64,000 nucleotides of DNA from Guadua angustifolia (taxonomy: Eukaryota; Streptophyta; Magnoliopsida; Poales; Poaceae). Below, piece after piece: positions 10,171 to 21,383 of the stretch. How positions within the stretch are numbered: the stretch's first letter is position 1; each line of letters opens with the position of its first letter. The notes under the pieces were generated by a model. That model was not told the DNA's origin. It saw only the letters and a list, made by a program, of their open reading frames with translations, and made no database searches. The stretch lies in contig CM070508.1 in the NCBI GenBank assembly GCA_036346375.1, forward strand, positions 23,814,852-23,878,851, written 5' to 3'. The translations under genes were made by a program, and so were the position numbers.

Positions 10171-12837
10171 CCGATGATTCCTTCTAAGAATGTCGATTCC
10201 CTCTTCCAAAGACACCCTGCGCCGCCTCTGACCCATGATTAGGTCCCATCAACACTGACGAAGGCGCACCTGGACGCGATGGTCACCCTTGGAGTTATGC
10301 CGCCGGTGGCGTTAATCAGCGCTCGTCCGGCTTGGGGTGAATCTTATCCCACCCCTCACCCCAAGGAGATCGTCATCTTCGAGTCCTTCTTCCAGCGCGG
10401 GTTTGGGCTTCCGACCAACGCTTTTTTCCGTGGGCTCCTTTATTTTTATGGCATCGAGTTGGTTCATTTGAATCCCAACTCAATTCTCCACATCGCCGTC
10501 TTCATTCATCTTTGTGAGGCATTTCTTGGAATTCGCCGCATTTTAATTTTTCCGTCAACTTTTCCTCCTCAAGCCCTTCCCGACCAGGAGCGCCCCTAAG
10601 GCGGTCGAAGGCGCCGGCTTCCAACTGAGAGATGGGATGAGGAAGCTTTATTTTGCCATTCCTTTCAGGACTTCGAACAAGGGTTGGCACCGGAAATGGT
10701 TCTATTGTGCCAATCCTGATCCTTGCCTTCCTTCCTTCTCCGGGGAGCCCCCGACAGTTTCTTCTTCTTGGACCGTTGTCCCCCCGGACCATGAAATGGG
10801 CCAGGTCAACGATCTCCTCGCCTTGATCTATGACCTGAAGGAGGCGGGTCTGACTGGCGTCGGGATCCTTTCCAACTTCGCCATTCGCCGGGTGTAGCCC
10901 ATCAAGGAACGAATCTTCCTGGGGTATGAATACAGGGAGAACGATCCAACGTGGGAGGTCTCCGAAGACATCGACCGAGACATGCTCATCATCCGGATGA
11001 GCGATCTTCTAACTCCGGATGTCTCGATCCTTCCCCAGGGTGTTCCAAGGGCCTTCTGCCTGGCGAATCCCCCTCCCGAGGTGGGTACTTCAAGCTTACT
11101 GATGTTTGGTTGTTGATCATCAGCCGATTGCCGATTGATTCTGTACTTGCTGTTCTTCACAGAATCACGTTGCCTTTTCCTCGGACCCCCCCTTCCTCAC
11201 TCTCCTCCATGCCAGAGTGCCGCGGCGAAGCGGCCCGCTGATCCCTCACCTGAGGAACCAAGCGTGAAGAGGAAAGGGCCTGCAACCGAGGGAGATGCCG
11301 AGCGAGTGCCGGTGCCACAACGCCCCTTCGAGGGCCCGACTATCCGGAACCCCATGGGGACGTATATCAAGAAGCTGGCGCCTCGACCTCCCCAGGCCCG
11401 AGTGATTCCAGACTCCTCCCCGAGTGGTTCAGCCTCTCGGAAAGGGCGCGGAATGAGGATAAGGAGATCCGACAGGTTAGTCCCCCTATCACTCTTTGTT
11501 CTTGTTTCTTTGGCATGCGCTTGACTTTTCCTCCAGCGATCAGAGCGCCGACAGCGGGTATCCCCATGAAGGTCCCGACTGCTGCACTTTTAGGAGATGC
11601 AGGTCAGGAGGGAACGGTCTCATCGACAGCTATTGTGCCTGGCGGAGACGGAACAACTTTGGAACGGGCCGGAGCTGCCCTACCCGCTGCTGTCGGGCCC
11701 AGCGACACAGGGGCAACTCCTTCGCCTCCTACAGGGGCGCTCAAGCCGGCCGCTGAGACAGCAGCACCGGAGGTCGCCGCCAGCTCCTCCCCTTCCATGG
11801 AGGAGATTCCCCGATGACCCTCCTATCCTGCACCCAGCCCCAAGCCTCCACTCCGGATTTTATTCTGCCACGAGGATAAGTGGAAGGCTTTCGGCGAGGG
11901 GGATGAGAAGGTGAGGGAGGAGCTTTACTAAAATGCCATCAGAGGCGCCCAACTGATCCAGGTAAGCCGTCTTCTTCTTCTTCTATTCGTGCCGAGTGGT
12001 ATGTGTTCTTCATTCTCCCGGAATCCTTCAGGAGCTGGGGGACCGCTCCGAGCAGAGGGACGCCCTCCTCAAGGAAATACTTCCCAAGGTTAGGGAGCAC
12101 GAGGAGTATGAGGTCGACTTGGAGCGCGTCCGACACGACAGCGAAGCTGAGCAGCAGAAGCTCCATGCCCAAATCCAAACCTTGACGGAGGCGCTTCAGG
12201 GTGGGTGTTTTCAATTGCTTAGTCGCCGCCTTGATTGTTATTGTCTTTTGACTTCGTTTATTGCTTCAGCCGAACAGTCCACTGCTTCTAGCCTTCGCGG
12301 GCAGGTCTGGGCGCTGAAGGATTCCGAGTCCCGAACTCAGGCCGACAACGCTAAACTGATGCAGGAGCTGGAAGGTATACATATCCTAACTCGGCGCTAC
12401 ATCCCTCGTGTTTGCGATGCCTCTAGTGACAATCCGACTGGTTTGCAGAGAACAGGAGAAAGTCACTGGCGCAGTTCGATGTCCTCAATGGGGAGATGAA
12501 GACTGCTCACAAGCTTCGTGACAAATACCGCGACTCCATCAAAGAAATAACCAAGTTCCTGAGCCCTGGAGGAGCTAAGCCGAACAGCGAGGATGAAACA
12601 CTCTCCTGGCTATCAACGGGTCCCGAGAGGCTTAGGGCCCACATCCGGGAGACGTCAATCACGAGTGCTAGCCAAGCATTGGCCATCGTGAAGTCGCTCT
12701 ATCCCGAAGTGGAGCTGGAGGCCGTCAAGGAGGGCTTTGCCTGCTCTGTCGACGATAATCAAGTTGCCGCTCTTCTTGATGAAGTTAGGGACGTGGCCTC
12801 CTCCTTGGCAGAAAATCTGGACTTGGATCTTTTGTAA
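10171..12837 (+). pseudogene. Antisense passenger gene of element B ('putative gypsy type transposon' family, PF04195-like)
   Basis: The gene runs opposite to pol. From ATG 10171 the frame reads MIPSKNVDSLFQRHPAP, meets a TAG at 10240-10242, then continues in frame to the family signature RPAWGESYPTPHPKEIVIFE, GLPTNAFFRGLLYFYGIELV and LNPNSILHIAVFIHLCEAFL. An indel near 10540 shifts frame into FAIPFRTSNKGWHRKWFYC. Later exons are separated by readable introns: about 11071-11160 (GTGGGT...CAG), 12201-12269 (GTGGGT...CAG) and 12375-12448 (GTATAC...CAG). Exon 11996-12200 and those after it encode charged coiled-coil residues, ending NLDLDLL before TAA 12835-12837. The molecular function is unknown. 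It resembles genes repeatedly seen in antisense within grass gypsy elements. Confidence 0.75.
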
Positions 12838-13479
12838 ATATTGACTCGAATTGTAATTACTGCACTCCTTTTGATGTAATTATTGTTGATCATGAGTGGC
12901 TTCACCGCGCCCAGAGGAGTTTTCTCACGCTTCATGCGCTGTCAGCGTTTCGCTTGATCTCCCGCACTAATGCGCTTTTAATGTTGCCTTGGCACCCGTG
13001 TGTCCTCAGAGGCGTTTAGACTTCCCGTAGAGGTACGACTTGGGCCTGTCCGCCTCCGGCTATATAAGGGTGTCACCGCTACCGGAGCGATCACCTGTTC
13101 TTCTCATCTTCAAGGTCTTTTAGAAGTCTTCTAACGGTGTCTTCCTCTAGCTCTGCCATTCCTGGTGGCGAAGCAGCTCCGCCCTCGCCTCCGCCTCCGA
13201 TGGAGGAGTTAGACTTTGACTTTGGGGATGATGCTCCATTTCCCAGACACGCATCTGGGTAGCTAGATTTCATCATTCAGAGTTTTGCTACTCGGAGTTA
13301 ACTGCACTCAGATTTAGTCGCAACCGCTAGGAAGAAGAAAGGCAAAGAGCATCTCAAAAGGATAGGTGTTTGCATTCAGACACTATCAGGTGTAGTCCCC
13401 GACTTACTGCTTAGTTGAGGATCAAGTAAGTAGCAAGTCAGGAACGACATTAATTACAATGATACAATCAAATGCGTAT
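12838..13479 (+). other. Element B spacer with a second TATA box and small acidic ORF
   Basis: This spacer separates the antisense gene 3' end from the convergent integrase stop. It holds TATATAAG at 13061-13068 on the plus strand. About 70 bp later a short open frame (about 13134-13264, no ATG at its start) encodes a Ser/Pro-rich stretch and MEELDFDFGDDAPFPRHASG before TAG. A similar Pro/Ser/MEE motif occurs inside the antisense gene at 11757-11817. Whether it is a separate transcript, a terminal exon or debris cannot be told. Confidence 0.4.
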
Positions 13480-14710
13480 TTAAGTGTAAAAGCGACGTAG
13501 TTGTTCTATGTTCCAAGTGTTGCCGAGTGTTGCGCCGTCCTTGCGCTTGAGTCGGTACGACCCCGGGCGCACCACTTCGTCGACAATGTAAGGGCCTTCC
13601 CAGCCTGGGGAGAGCTTGTGCTCGCATTTCTGATTCTTTCTAAGAACCAGATCTCCTTTAGAGAAAGCTTGGCTTCGAACATTTCGATCGTGATAGCAGT
13701 GCAAACCCTAGAGGTACTTAGCCGACTGGATGGATGCAACGTCCCTGGCTTCCTCCAGCTTGTCAAGATCTTCTAGTCGGCCTTTTTCTGACTCGGCTTC
13801 CTTGTAGTTCCGAACCCGTTGGGATCTGAATGCCAACTCGGTAGGTAGGACCGCCTCCGAACCATATACTAGAAAAAGGTGGTCGCTGCCCAGAGCCTCT
13901 CGGCTGGGGTAATTTCGACCCCAGAGCACCGAAGGCAATTCTTTTACCCATCTCGCTGCATATGGCTTGAGACGATCAAATATTCTAGCCTTTAGGCCCT
14001 CAAAGACCATGCCATTGGGTCTGCTCGACCGCCTACATTCGGGGATGGCCCACGGAGGCGAAGCAAATCTTGATGCTGTCCTGGAATTCTTCGCTTCTGA
14101 ACTGGGTGCCGTTATCGGTGATGATCCTATTCGGTACACCGAATCTGACGACAATCTCTTGAAAAAATTATCTGACTTTGACTGCAGTGATCGTGGCAAC
14201 TGGCTTGGCCTCAATCCATTTGGTGAATTTGTCGATGGCAACGAAGAGGAAAGCAAATCCACCCTGGGCCTTTTTGAGGGGTCCGACTAGGTCGAGCCCC
14301 CAGACTGCAAACGGCCAAGTGATCGGAATGGTCTGCAGCTCTTGCGCCGATATATGAATTTGCCGGGTGAAAAACTGATGGCCTTCGCACGTGCGGACGA
14401 CATCTTCTGCGTCTGTTACAGCAGTCGGCCAGAAAAAACCTTGACGATAAGCTTTGCCCACCAGAGTGCTTGATGATGCTTGATGTCCGCAGATCCCTGA
14501 GTGAATTTCTCTAAAGAGGTTCTTCCCTTCTTGCTCTGATATGCACCGCCTGAGGACCCTGGAGGCACTCTTTCGAAAGAGCTCCTCCCCGACCACCACG
14601 TAGCTTTTGTTTCGTCGCGTGATGCATTCAGCTTGCACGCGATCCTCAGGAAGCTCGTCCCTCAATAGATAATCCAGAGAGGGTTTTGTCCAGTCGGGGT
14701 TGATGACCAA
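13480..14710 (-). pseudogene. pol: Element B integrase (frameshifted)
   Basis: The N-terminal part (14710-14168) carries the zinc-binding module (HSGICGHQASSSTLVGKAY, CEGHQFF) and the core start WGLDLVGPLKKAQGGFAFLF with the first catalytic Asp, then KWIEAKPVATIT. An indel near 14170 moves reading to another frame, where the ITDNGTQF codons lie about 14095-14130. The core end and linker (13708-13990) include FDRLKPYAARWVKELPSVLW. The C-terminal segment 13480-13704 has KLSPGWEGPYIVDEVVRPG and ends QLRRFYT. The domain set is complete but split over three frames. Confidence 0.88.
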
Positions 14711-14755
14711 GACTTCTGCCTCTACTGACTTCTCCCCTGATTTGCCCGACTCCCG

Positions 14756-15480
14756 CTATCGGCTTGTTGTCGGCTTGTGAAGCTCTTCCACGAAGATTTC
14801 GACTGGAACCGTGGCCCAGCTGGAGCCTAGCCTAGCGAGCTCGTCTGCTGCCTCGTTGTCCCGGCGAAGCACATGTGTGAGCTCCAGCCCGTCGAACTTG
14901 TCCTCCAGCTTACGCACCTCCTGGCAGTATGTAGCCATGCTGTCATCAACGCACGACCACTCTTTTTGCACTTGGTTAATCACCAGCTGAGAGTCTCCAC
15001 GAATTGTCAATCGTCGGATACTGAGCAATATGGCGATACGGAGACTGTGTACGAGTGCCTCGTACTCGGCGGCGTTGTTTGATGTCGAAAAATGGAGTTG
15101 AAGGACATATTTCAGCCTTTCCCCTGTCGGAGAGATGAGCACCATGCCAGCCCCCGCACCACTCAGCGTGAGAGAACCGTCGAAATACATCGTCCAGTAT
15201 TCGAGGTCCTCCACAGCTGCGGGATCTTGCAACTCCGTCCACTTGGCGATGAAGTCAGCGAGCGCTTGAGACTTGATGGCTATTCGAGGCTTGAAGGAAA
15301 TTTCGAAGGCCTCAAGCTCGACCGCCCATTTCACGATTCTCCCAATGGCCTCCCAATTGTGGAGTATATCCCTAATCGAAAAAGATGTAACCACCGAAAT
15401 CGAATGGTCTTGAAAGTAATGCTTGAGTTTACGAGAGGCAAGCAGTACCGCATATAGAAGCTTCTGCACTTGAGGGTACC
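14756..15480 (-). pseudogene. pol: Element B RNase H and archaeal-type RNase H, cut by element C
   Basis: One long open frame covers the end of the ordinary RNase H (KLLYAVLLASRKLKHYFQDH, KWAVELEAFEISF). It then covers the full second RNase H: YFDGSLTLSGAGAGMVLISP, NNAAEYEALVHSLRIA, RGDSQLVINQ and HVLRRDNEAADELARL. This dual arrangement places B in Tat. The frame enters from the other side of element C: the codons SKTRY end at 25309-25313 and PQVQK resume at 15475, so C inserted inside the RNase H reading frame without other loss. Confidence 0.92.
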
Positions 15481-16119
15481 TGTTTGCACCAGTTTTTGGA
15501 AACTACGAGAAGAATCGGTAGAAAAGGACAAATTTGGATAGCGCACGAGACATCGTTGGAAAATTTGGATAATGTACGTCAAGCTCTTGGGAAATAGGAG
15601 TCCGGTTAGGAAAGTATAGCCGACACGGAGTACGTTGCCGTAACCGAGCAGGACTCGTATCGGCTAAACAGGTATATAAGGCGCACCAAAGCTGCTTGGA
15701 GAGAACAACAACAGCCAAAACCACATCTACTAGTTCCTTTCATAGTTTTTAGTTTTTTTAGCTCTGTAAGCTTTCCTCTGTAAGTCGACATCGATCAAAT
15801 AAAGTTGCGAATCGCCGATTGTTTGGTCGTCATCGATTTCTTCAGTTTGATTTGTTCTCGCCTTGTTGCGCATCACCTTTCGTAATCGACCGCTTTTTAC
15901 CCTCGGATTAGTCTTGATCGACTAATCTAGTTATCTTTCTAATCGGCTTTTCAGCTGATTTTTGTCCTAGCCGATTTGCATCTGGAAATCGGCTTGATTG
16001 AATTTTACATCTCCTTATCGATTACAGGGTCAAATCGATTGGCACGCCTCACATTTGAACCCGGCGTTCGTCTGGTGTGTTGTAGGCCAGAAACCCTCTT
16101 CACATTTTTGGCGCCAACA
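15481..16119 (+). repeat. Element C 5' LTR
   Basis: TG...CA bounded, 639 bp. A TATA box TATATAAG lies at 15673-15680, followed by GGCGCACC. A likely polyadenylation signal AATAAA lies near 15799. It pairs with the 3' LTR at 24667-25308. Confidence 0.93.
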
Positions 16120-16145
16120 CATTTTTGGCACGCCCGGTGGGACCA
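16120..16145 (+). promoter_or_regulatory. Element C primer-binding site region
   Basis: Directly after the 5' LTR the sequence reads CATTTTTGGCACGCCCGGTG, the position and TGGCNCGCC-like character of a primer-binding site. I could not identify the priming tRNA from memory. Confidence 0.5.
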
Positions 16146-16155
16146 GATCGGAAAG

Positions 16156-17812
16156 ATGACTGCAGGCAAATCCACCGCACCAGCCGACATCAATACCGAC
16201 GCCATAATCGTCCCTACTTTGGACGATTTAACTCCAGAGCAACGCAAGGAAATCGAAGATCGGAAAGCTGCCTTGGAAGAGTTGATATTGGGTTGCTACC
16301 AAAAAACCCGACGAGGAGTCACACAGAAGATGGCGCTCCCAACATTGAACCCGCTTGGAGAGGTCAAGGCCACATCGACTCAGAAGCCGATATATGCCAG
16401 CCCAAGCTGATTTATCTGTTATGATTGAACAATCTGTGCATCATGCATTAATTAATCAATCATCAGTTTTGGTCACGACGTTAAAGCCGATGATTGAAAA
16501 TAGCGTAAAGACAATTGCACAAGAGTTGGCAACATCCGGAGGATTGCTGGACCCATTACAACCACTCCCAACATATCCCGCGATTTCTGTGGCACCAAAC
16601 GCCAACACAATTAAAGCGTCGGCACCCACACCCTCACTAATGCCGACTCAAATTTACGGTGTTGGCACCAAAGAAACCCTCGTCTAAACCCGGTTACTCA
16701 TTACTATGCACATACCGACGCCGCAGTTAGATCCATCGGCGCCGTGTTCTCTCGCGTTTATCGGCTTCTCAGCCGACTGAATTAGATAGAAATTGTAAAC
16801 CCCAAGGGCCATTCCAAGTTAGAAATCCGGCCCCGTATAAAGTAGTTACATACACAGAGCCGTTTGTTCCATTGCTTGAGGGTACGGCTGCCAGAGACGA
16901 TGGGTACGAATCATGGCAACAACAGTACCCGTCTCTTAGGACAAGCCGACCAGCCGAGTTTGCACTCGGGGGGCAGGATAATACCCATTATAATTGGCCA
17001 AACCCTAGCGTTCCATCGGCTAACAACATCAATTGGGCTGATCAAATTTCCATTGTTTTGAGAGATCAATTTGGCTTACAGCCCAAAGGAAAGACAATCG
17101 GCTATAGAAAGCCGTACCCAGATTACATTGACCGCATGCCATATCCCCATAACTTTAGGATCCCCGATTTTGCGAAGTTTTCAGGGGATGATTCAGTTAC
17201 CACTTTAGAGCATGTTGGAAGATTTATCGCTCAGTGTGGTGAAGCGGCTCAGTCCGATGGGTTAAAGATTAGGCTTTTTCCCTTGTCTTTATTAGGGACT
17301 GCCTTCACTTGGTTTACCAATTTGCCTCCAAATTCGGTCCATTTTGGAACGATGAAAGTCGATTTCATGAATACTTTTTTCCGTAGCTTGGAGTTGAGAA
17401 TTTCAGACTTGAGCTACCGTCTCGCAAAAAGTTTGGTGAGTCGGCTTCAGATTATATTAGAAGATTTAGAGAAGTGCGAAATCGCTGCTTCAGTGTAGTA
17501 TTGCCCGATAACCAACTAGCCGATTTAGCCTTTCAAGGGTTAATTCCCCCACTTAAAGAAAAACTTGCTAGACAGGAGTTCACTGATTTAAGTCACCTGC
17601 TTCACTGCAGGCTCAAGACAGAAAGCCGATATTTAAGTAAAGAATTCAAAGATAAAATTAGACTAAATGGCAATGGAAAGGATAAAGCAAAAATAAACAT
17701 GGTTGAGTATAGTTCAAGTGAAACTTCCGAAGATGAAGCAGATGTAAATATAGCTGAATGGATAAGGGGTTCTAAAAAACCACTTGTCCTGTTTCAGGCT
17801 CAAGCCGACTAA
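16156..17812 (+). pseudogene. gag: Element C gag (frameshifted)
   Basis: The start ATG at 16156 (MTAGKSTAPADINTDAIIVP) is 37 bp after the LTR. Frame changes near 16360 and 16690 lead to the gag capsid-like domain in 16872-17498: YPHNFRIPDFAKFSGDDSVT, HVGRFIAQCGEAAQSDGLKI and LSLLGTAFTWFTNLPPNSVH. A last shift near 17480 leads to VLPDNQLADLAFQGLIPPLK in 17474-17812. Gag would package element RNA. Four frames are needed to read it, so this copy makes no full product. Confidence 0.85.
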
Positions 17813-18956
17813 GGGTAAGTCGGAGGTTAAATATGCTTTTGACGTATCCAAGTGTGATCGCATATTCGACATGTTGTTACAAGAAAAGCTGATACGATTG
17901 CCTGAGGGACATACCATACCATCAGCCGATGAGATCAAAAAATGATGATATTGTAAGTGGCATCATTCGTTCTCTCATAACACTAATGATTGCAACATCT
18001 TTCGGCAGCAAATACAGGCAGCTATTGAAGACGATCGGCTCAAGTTTGAAGAGGAGCCGGCCATGGAAGTCGACGTCAATCCCTTGCCAATCAACATGGT
18101 TCAGTGCTCCGGCAAGGGAAAAAACATTGTCGATGAAAGACCCCTAGCAACGCGGCAAGTCGACATAGAGTCAAGCTCACAAGGAGACACACTGAAGATA
18201 ACGATCGGCTCACTTCAAATTGAAGCCGATCGAGATGGGAAGAATTCTAGGACTGTGAAGCCAAAAGGGGAATTGCAAGTCGGACGATGGTACAAAGCCG
18301 AAGATCTCCGCCGGAAGCCAAAGATTCAAGCCAAGCCGACTTTTTCACAATTGCTTGAGAAATATGAAAGGGTAAGCCATCGGCAGGAACGGCAGACTCG
18401 ACAATCAGGTGGGCCACATCGGCCAAACAATGTGTTTCTGCCGACAATTTAGTATTAGACATCGCAGAGAGAGCTCATCAGAGATGTCCTTTCCGCGCAG
18501 TTCTATTGGGAGAGAGGTATGGCATTACCATCTTCAAGGACATGCCCCATGGAGCATTACCTCAAAGAGATTGGCCAAGGCAAACGGTTAAGAGCGGTTA
18601 TTTGATACAACACAGATCGACGCAGCCATGGCATAAAAAGCCGATAAAGGAAAGGCCGGGTACAACCAATGGAGATAAAAGGCTGAAATTACGTAAAATC
18701 TGGCCGGTAAGATTCGCAAACCGATTGAGCCTAAACCTAGGTGGTGCCCAATCGACTCACCGATCACAACGCAGACGGCTTCAACGCTCGAGGACGCAGG
18801 AGATCGAGAAGCCAAAGAAGAAAAACAGAGAGATCAAGCGCTTAATGAGTCGGCCAAGATTTGTTACAAAGGAGTGGAGGAGAAAACAACAAGTCGATGA
18901 TGAATCGATTCTCGATGATTTGTTGTCACCAATGATTCGATGACACTCCTCCCATG
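17813..18956 (+). pseudogene. gag: Element C gag-pol linker region
   Basis: Read across frames, 17960-18150 encodes a Ser/His/Asn/Cys stretch (HSFSHNTNDCN) like the variant zinc motif of this family, then EVDVNPLPINMV. Frames at 18063-18452 and 18506-18943 are basic and low-complexity, with many GCCGAT/CGGCTT words that recur through element C. These probably represent the C-terminal nucleocapsid and a spacer before protease. No enzymatic domain is visible. Confidence 0.5.
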
Positions 18957-19500
18957 GATATCAACATTGTATTCACCCTACCAAATGAAGTTCAGATTAA
19001 AACCGAATCGCTAAAGACACGCTTGCTCAACTATGTTTAGGCGCACAAGATGTCAGATTCAAAAGCCACAGATCCTCATCGGCATTTAAAGCCATTGTAC
19101 TTAAAAGGCTTCATCAACGGAAAGTCGATATCCGTGATCTTTGGTAGATGGAGGGCTATCGTGAATTTGATGCCACTCTCTACTTGCAAGAAGCCGGGCA
19201 AAACTGACGAAGACCTGATTAAAACACACATGGTGCTAAATGACTTCACGGGTGATCCCACTGAGGCAAAAGGGGTAATGGTCACAGAGCTAACCATCGG
19301 CAAGAAACTTTGCCGACGCGCGTTTTGTAATTGAAGCCAAAGGAAATTACAAGGTGTGCTTCTTGACGAGATTGATACATGCCAATTGTTGATCCTCTAT
19401 AAAGCACCAACTTCTCGCACAATGGAACGGAGACGGTTGAAGTTGTATCACCGACACATCTACTCATATTGTAATGGCTAGTTCAGATCTTGAATTGGCC
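18957..19500 (+). pseudogene. pol: Element C aspartic protease, active site out of frame
   Basis: HLKPLYLKGFINGKSISVIF precedes the active site, and VNLMPLSTCKKPGK, DLIKTHMVLNDFTGDPTEAK and GVMVTELTIGKK follow it. The expected VDGG catalytic motif is present in DNA at about 19143-19154 (GTAGATGGAGGG), but one extra base beforehand puts it in the +1 frame, so the main frame reads GRWRA. The remainder, toward 19500, is again shifted. Confidence 0.75.
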
Positions 19501-19628
19501 GCACGAAGAAAGAGTGCATATCGTAAAGCTCTAGACAATTGTGACTTCATATGCATTGGGAAGTCGGGTTTGATGCCGATCAGTGTGAAGCCAGGCACAT
19601 TTGATCGGGCAAGTGAAGTTCTAAGGAG

Positions 19629-21302
19629 ATGGGGTCAGAAATGATCCAAGCATTACAGGACAGGGTGAGGAGCTATCGGCATGGGATAAATTCCTGCGAA
19701 GCTATTGAAGATTTCCAAAGCGACAAATTGGGTCAAGGTTTCACTTCTGCCGATATGCTTGAAGAGGTCGATATAGGAGAAGGTGATAGAAGAAGGCCAA
19801 CTTTTGTAAGTGCAAATTTAGGTCTAGAATACAAAAATGAGTTGGTCAAAATACTTAGAGAATACAGGATTGTTTCGCCTGGGAATACTATGAGATGCAG
19901 GTTGTTTACGCTAGTGGAACATCGGCTACCTATCAAGCTGTATCGCCATATAAACAACCTCCACGGCGTTGTAATCCAGAGCTGTACAATGTGATAAAAG
20001 AAGAAATTGAGAGGCTGTTGGAGGCCAAGTTCATAAGACCTTGCCGATACGCCAAATGGGTGTCTAACATTGTTCCCGTCATGAAAAAGAATGGTAAACT
20101 TCGTGTGTGTGTGGACTTTAGAGATTTGAATAAAGCCACGCCAAAAGATGAATATCCGATGCCTATAGCCGATATGCTTATCGATGCTGCATCGGGTAAT
20201 AAGATTATCAGTTTCCTTGACGGGAACGCTGGATATAACCAAATATTCATGGCGAAGTTTATGTCCCCAAAATCGCCTTGAGATGTTCTCTGGCGCGATA
20301 GGGTTCTATGAATGGCCGGTAATGACATTCGGTTTAAAAAACGCAGGCGCCACTTATCAACGCGCTATGAATTTGATTTTTCACGACCTAATTGGCCATA
20401 TAGTTGAGATTTACATTGACGATGTGGTGGTCAAGTCTAAGGAAGACTGGCAGCATTTGGCCGATTTAGAAAGGGTATTTCAAAATACGAGAGCTCATGG
20501 GTTAAAAATGAATCCTTTGAAGTGCGCGTTTGGTGTATCGGCTGGTCAATTCCTAGGGTTTATGGTGCACCAAAGAGGAATTGAAGTTAACCAAGTAAGA
20601 GTTAAAGCCATAGCCGATACGAAACCGCCAATATGTAAAAACGAATTACAGAAACTGATTGGCAAAATTAATTACTTAAGACGATTTATCTCGAATCTGT
20701 CTGGTAGAATCCAAGCTTTTACGTCATTGCTAAAATTAAAGGACGATCAGAATTTTATATGGGAAACCGATCAGCAAAGAGCCTTCGACGATATAAAACA
20801 AGACTCTAGCATCACCATTCGCCTTGGCCGCACCACAAAAGGAATTCCTTCAAGGTATATATATCGGTCAAAACGAGACCATCGGTCTGTATTAGCGCAA
20901 GAAGTCGATGGCAAAGAGTGAGTAATATTTTACTTAAGCCGACGACTCCTGGAAGCCGAAACCAGGTACCCACCGATAGAGAAGTTGTGCTTATCCTTAT
21001 ATTTTGCTTGTACGAAATTAAGGCATTATATATTAGCATCGACTTGCATAGTAGTATGCAGAAACGATATCATCAAGTATATGCTGTCTGCACCAATCTT
21101 GAGAGGACGACTTGGAAAGTGGGCTTATGCTCTAACCGAGTTCGATCTACAGTACGAATCGGCCAAGGCCATTAAAGGTCAGGCAGTAGCCAATTTTATA
21201 ACTGGATATGATACCATGGCAGGAATAGTCGATGTAGCCCCATGGCAACTGTATTTTGATGGGTCAGTTTGTCAAGAGGGGAGTGGATTAAATAAAGAAT
21301 AA
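19629..21302 (+). pseudogene. pol: Element C reverse transcriptase and truncated RNase H region
   Basis: RT motifs are in order. A cluster at 19895-20281 has VIKEEIERLLEAKFIRPC, VPVMKKNGKLRVCVDFRDLN and IISFLDGNAGYNQIFM. A frameshift at about 20265 follows, then VMTFGLKNAGATYQRAMNLI and the catalytic YIDD at 20412-20423. The thumb and connection run to about 20830, and decayed RNase H is at 20918-21180 (LRGRLGKWAYALTEFDLQYE). The second RNase H begins WQLYFDGSVCQEGSG but ends at a stop at 21300-21302, after which there is no further pol. Roughly the last 2.5 kb of a normal Tat pol is absent. Confidence 0.9.
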
Positions 21303-21383
21303 TCAGTTAGACAACCGATTAAAAGTGTGTTACAGACATAGCAAAAGCAACATTGTTTTACGACATACACCCACATCAATAAA

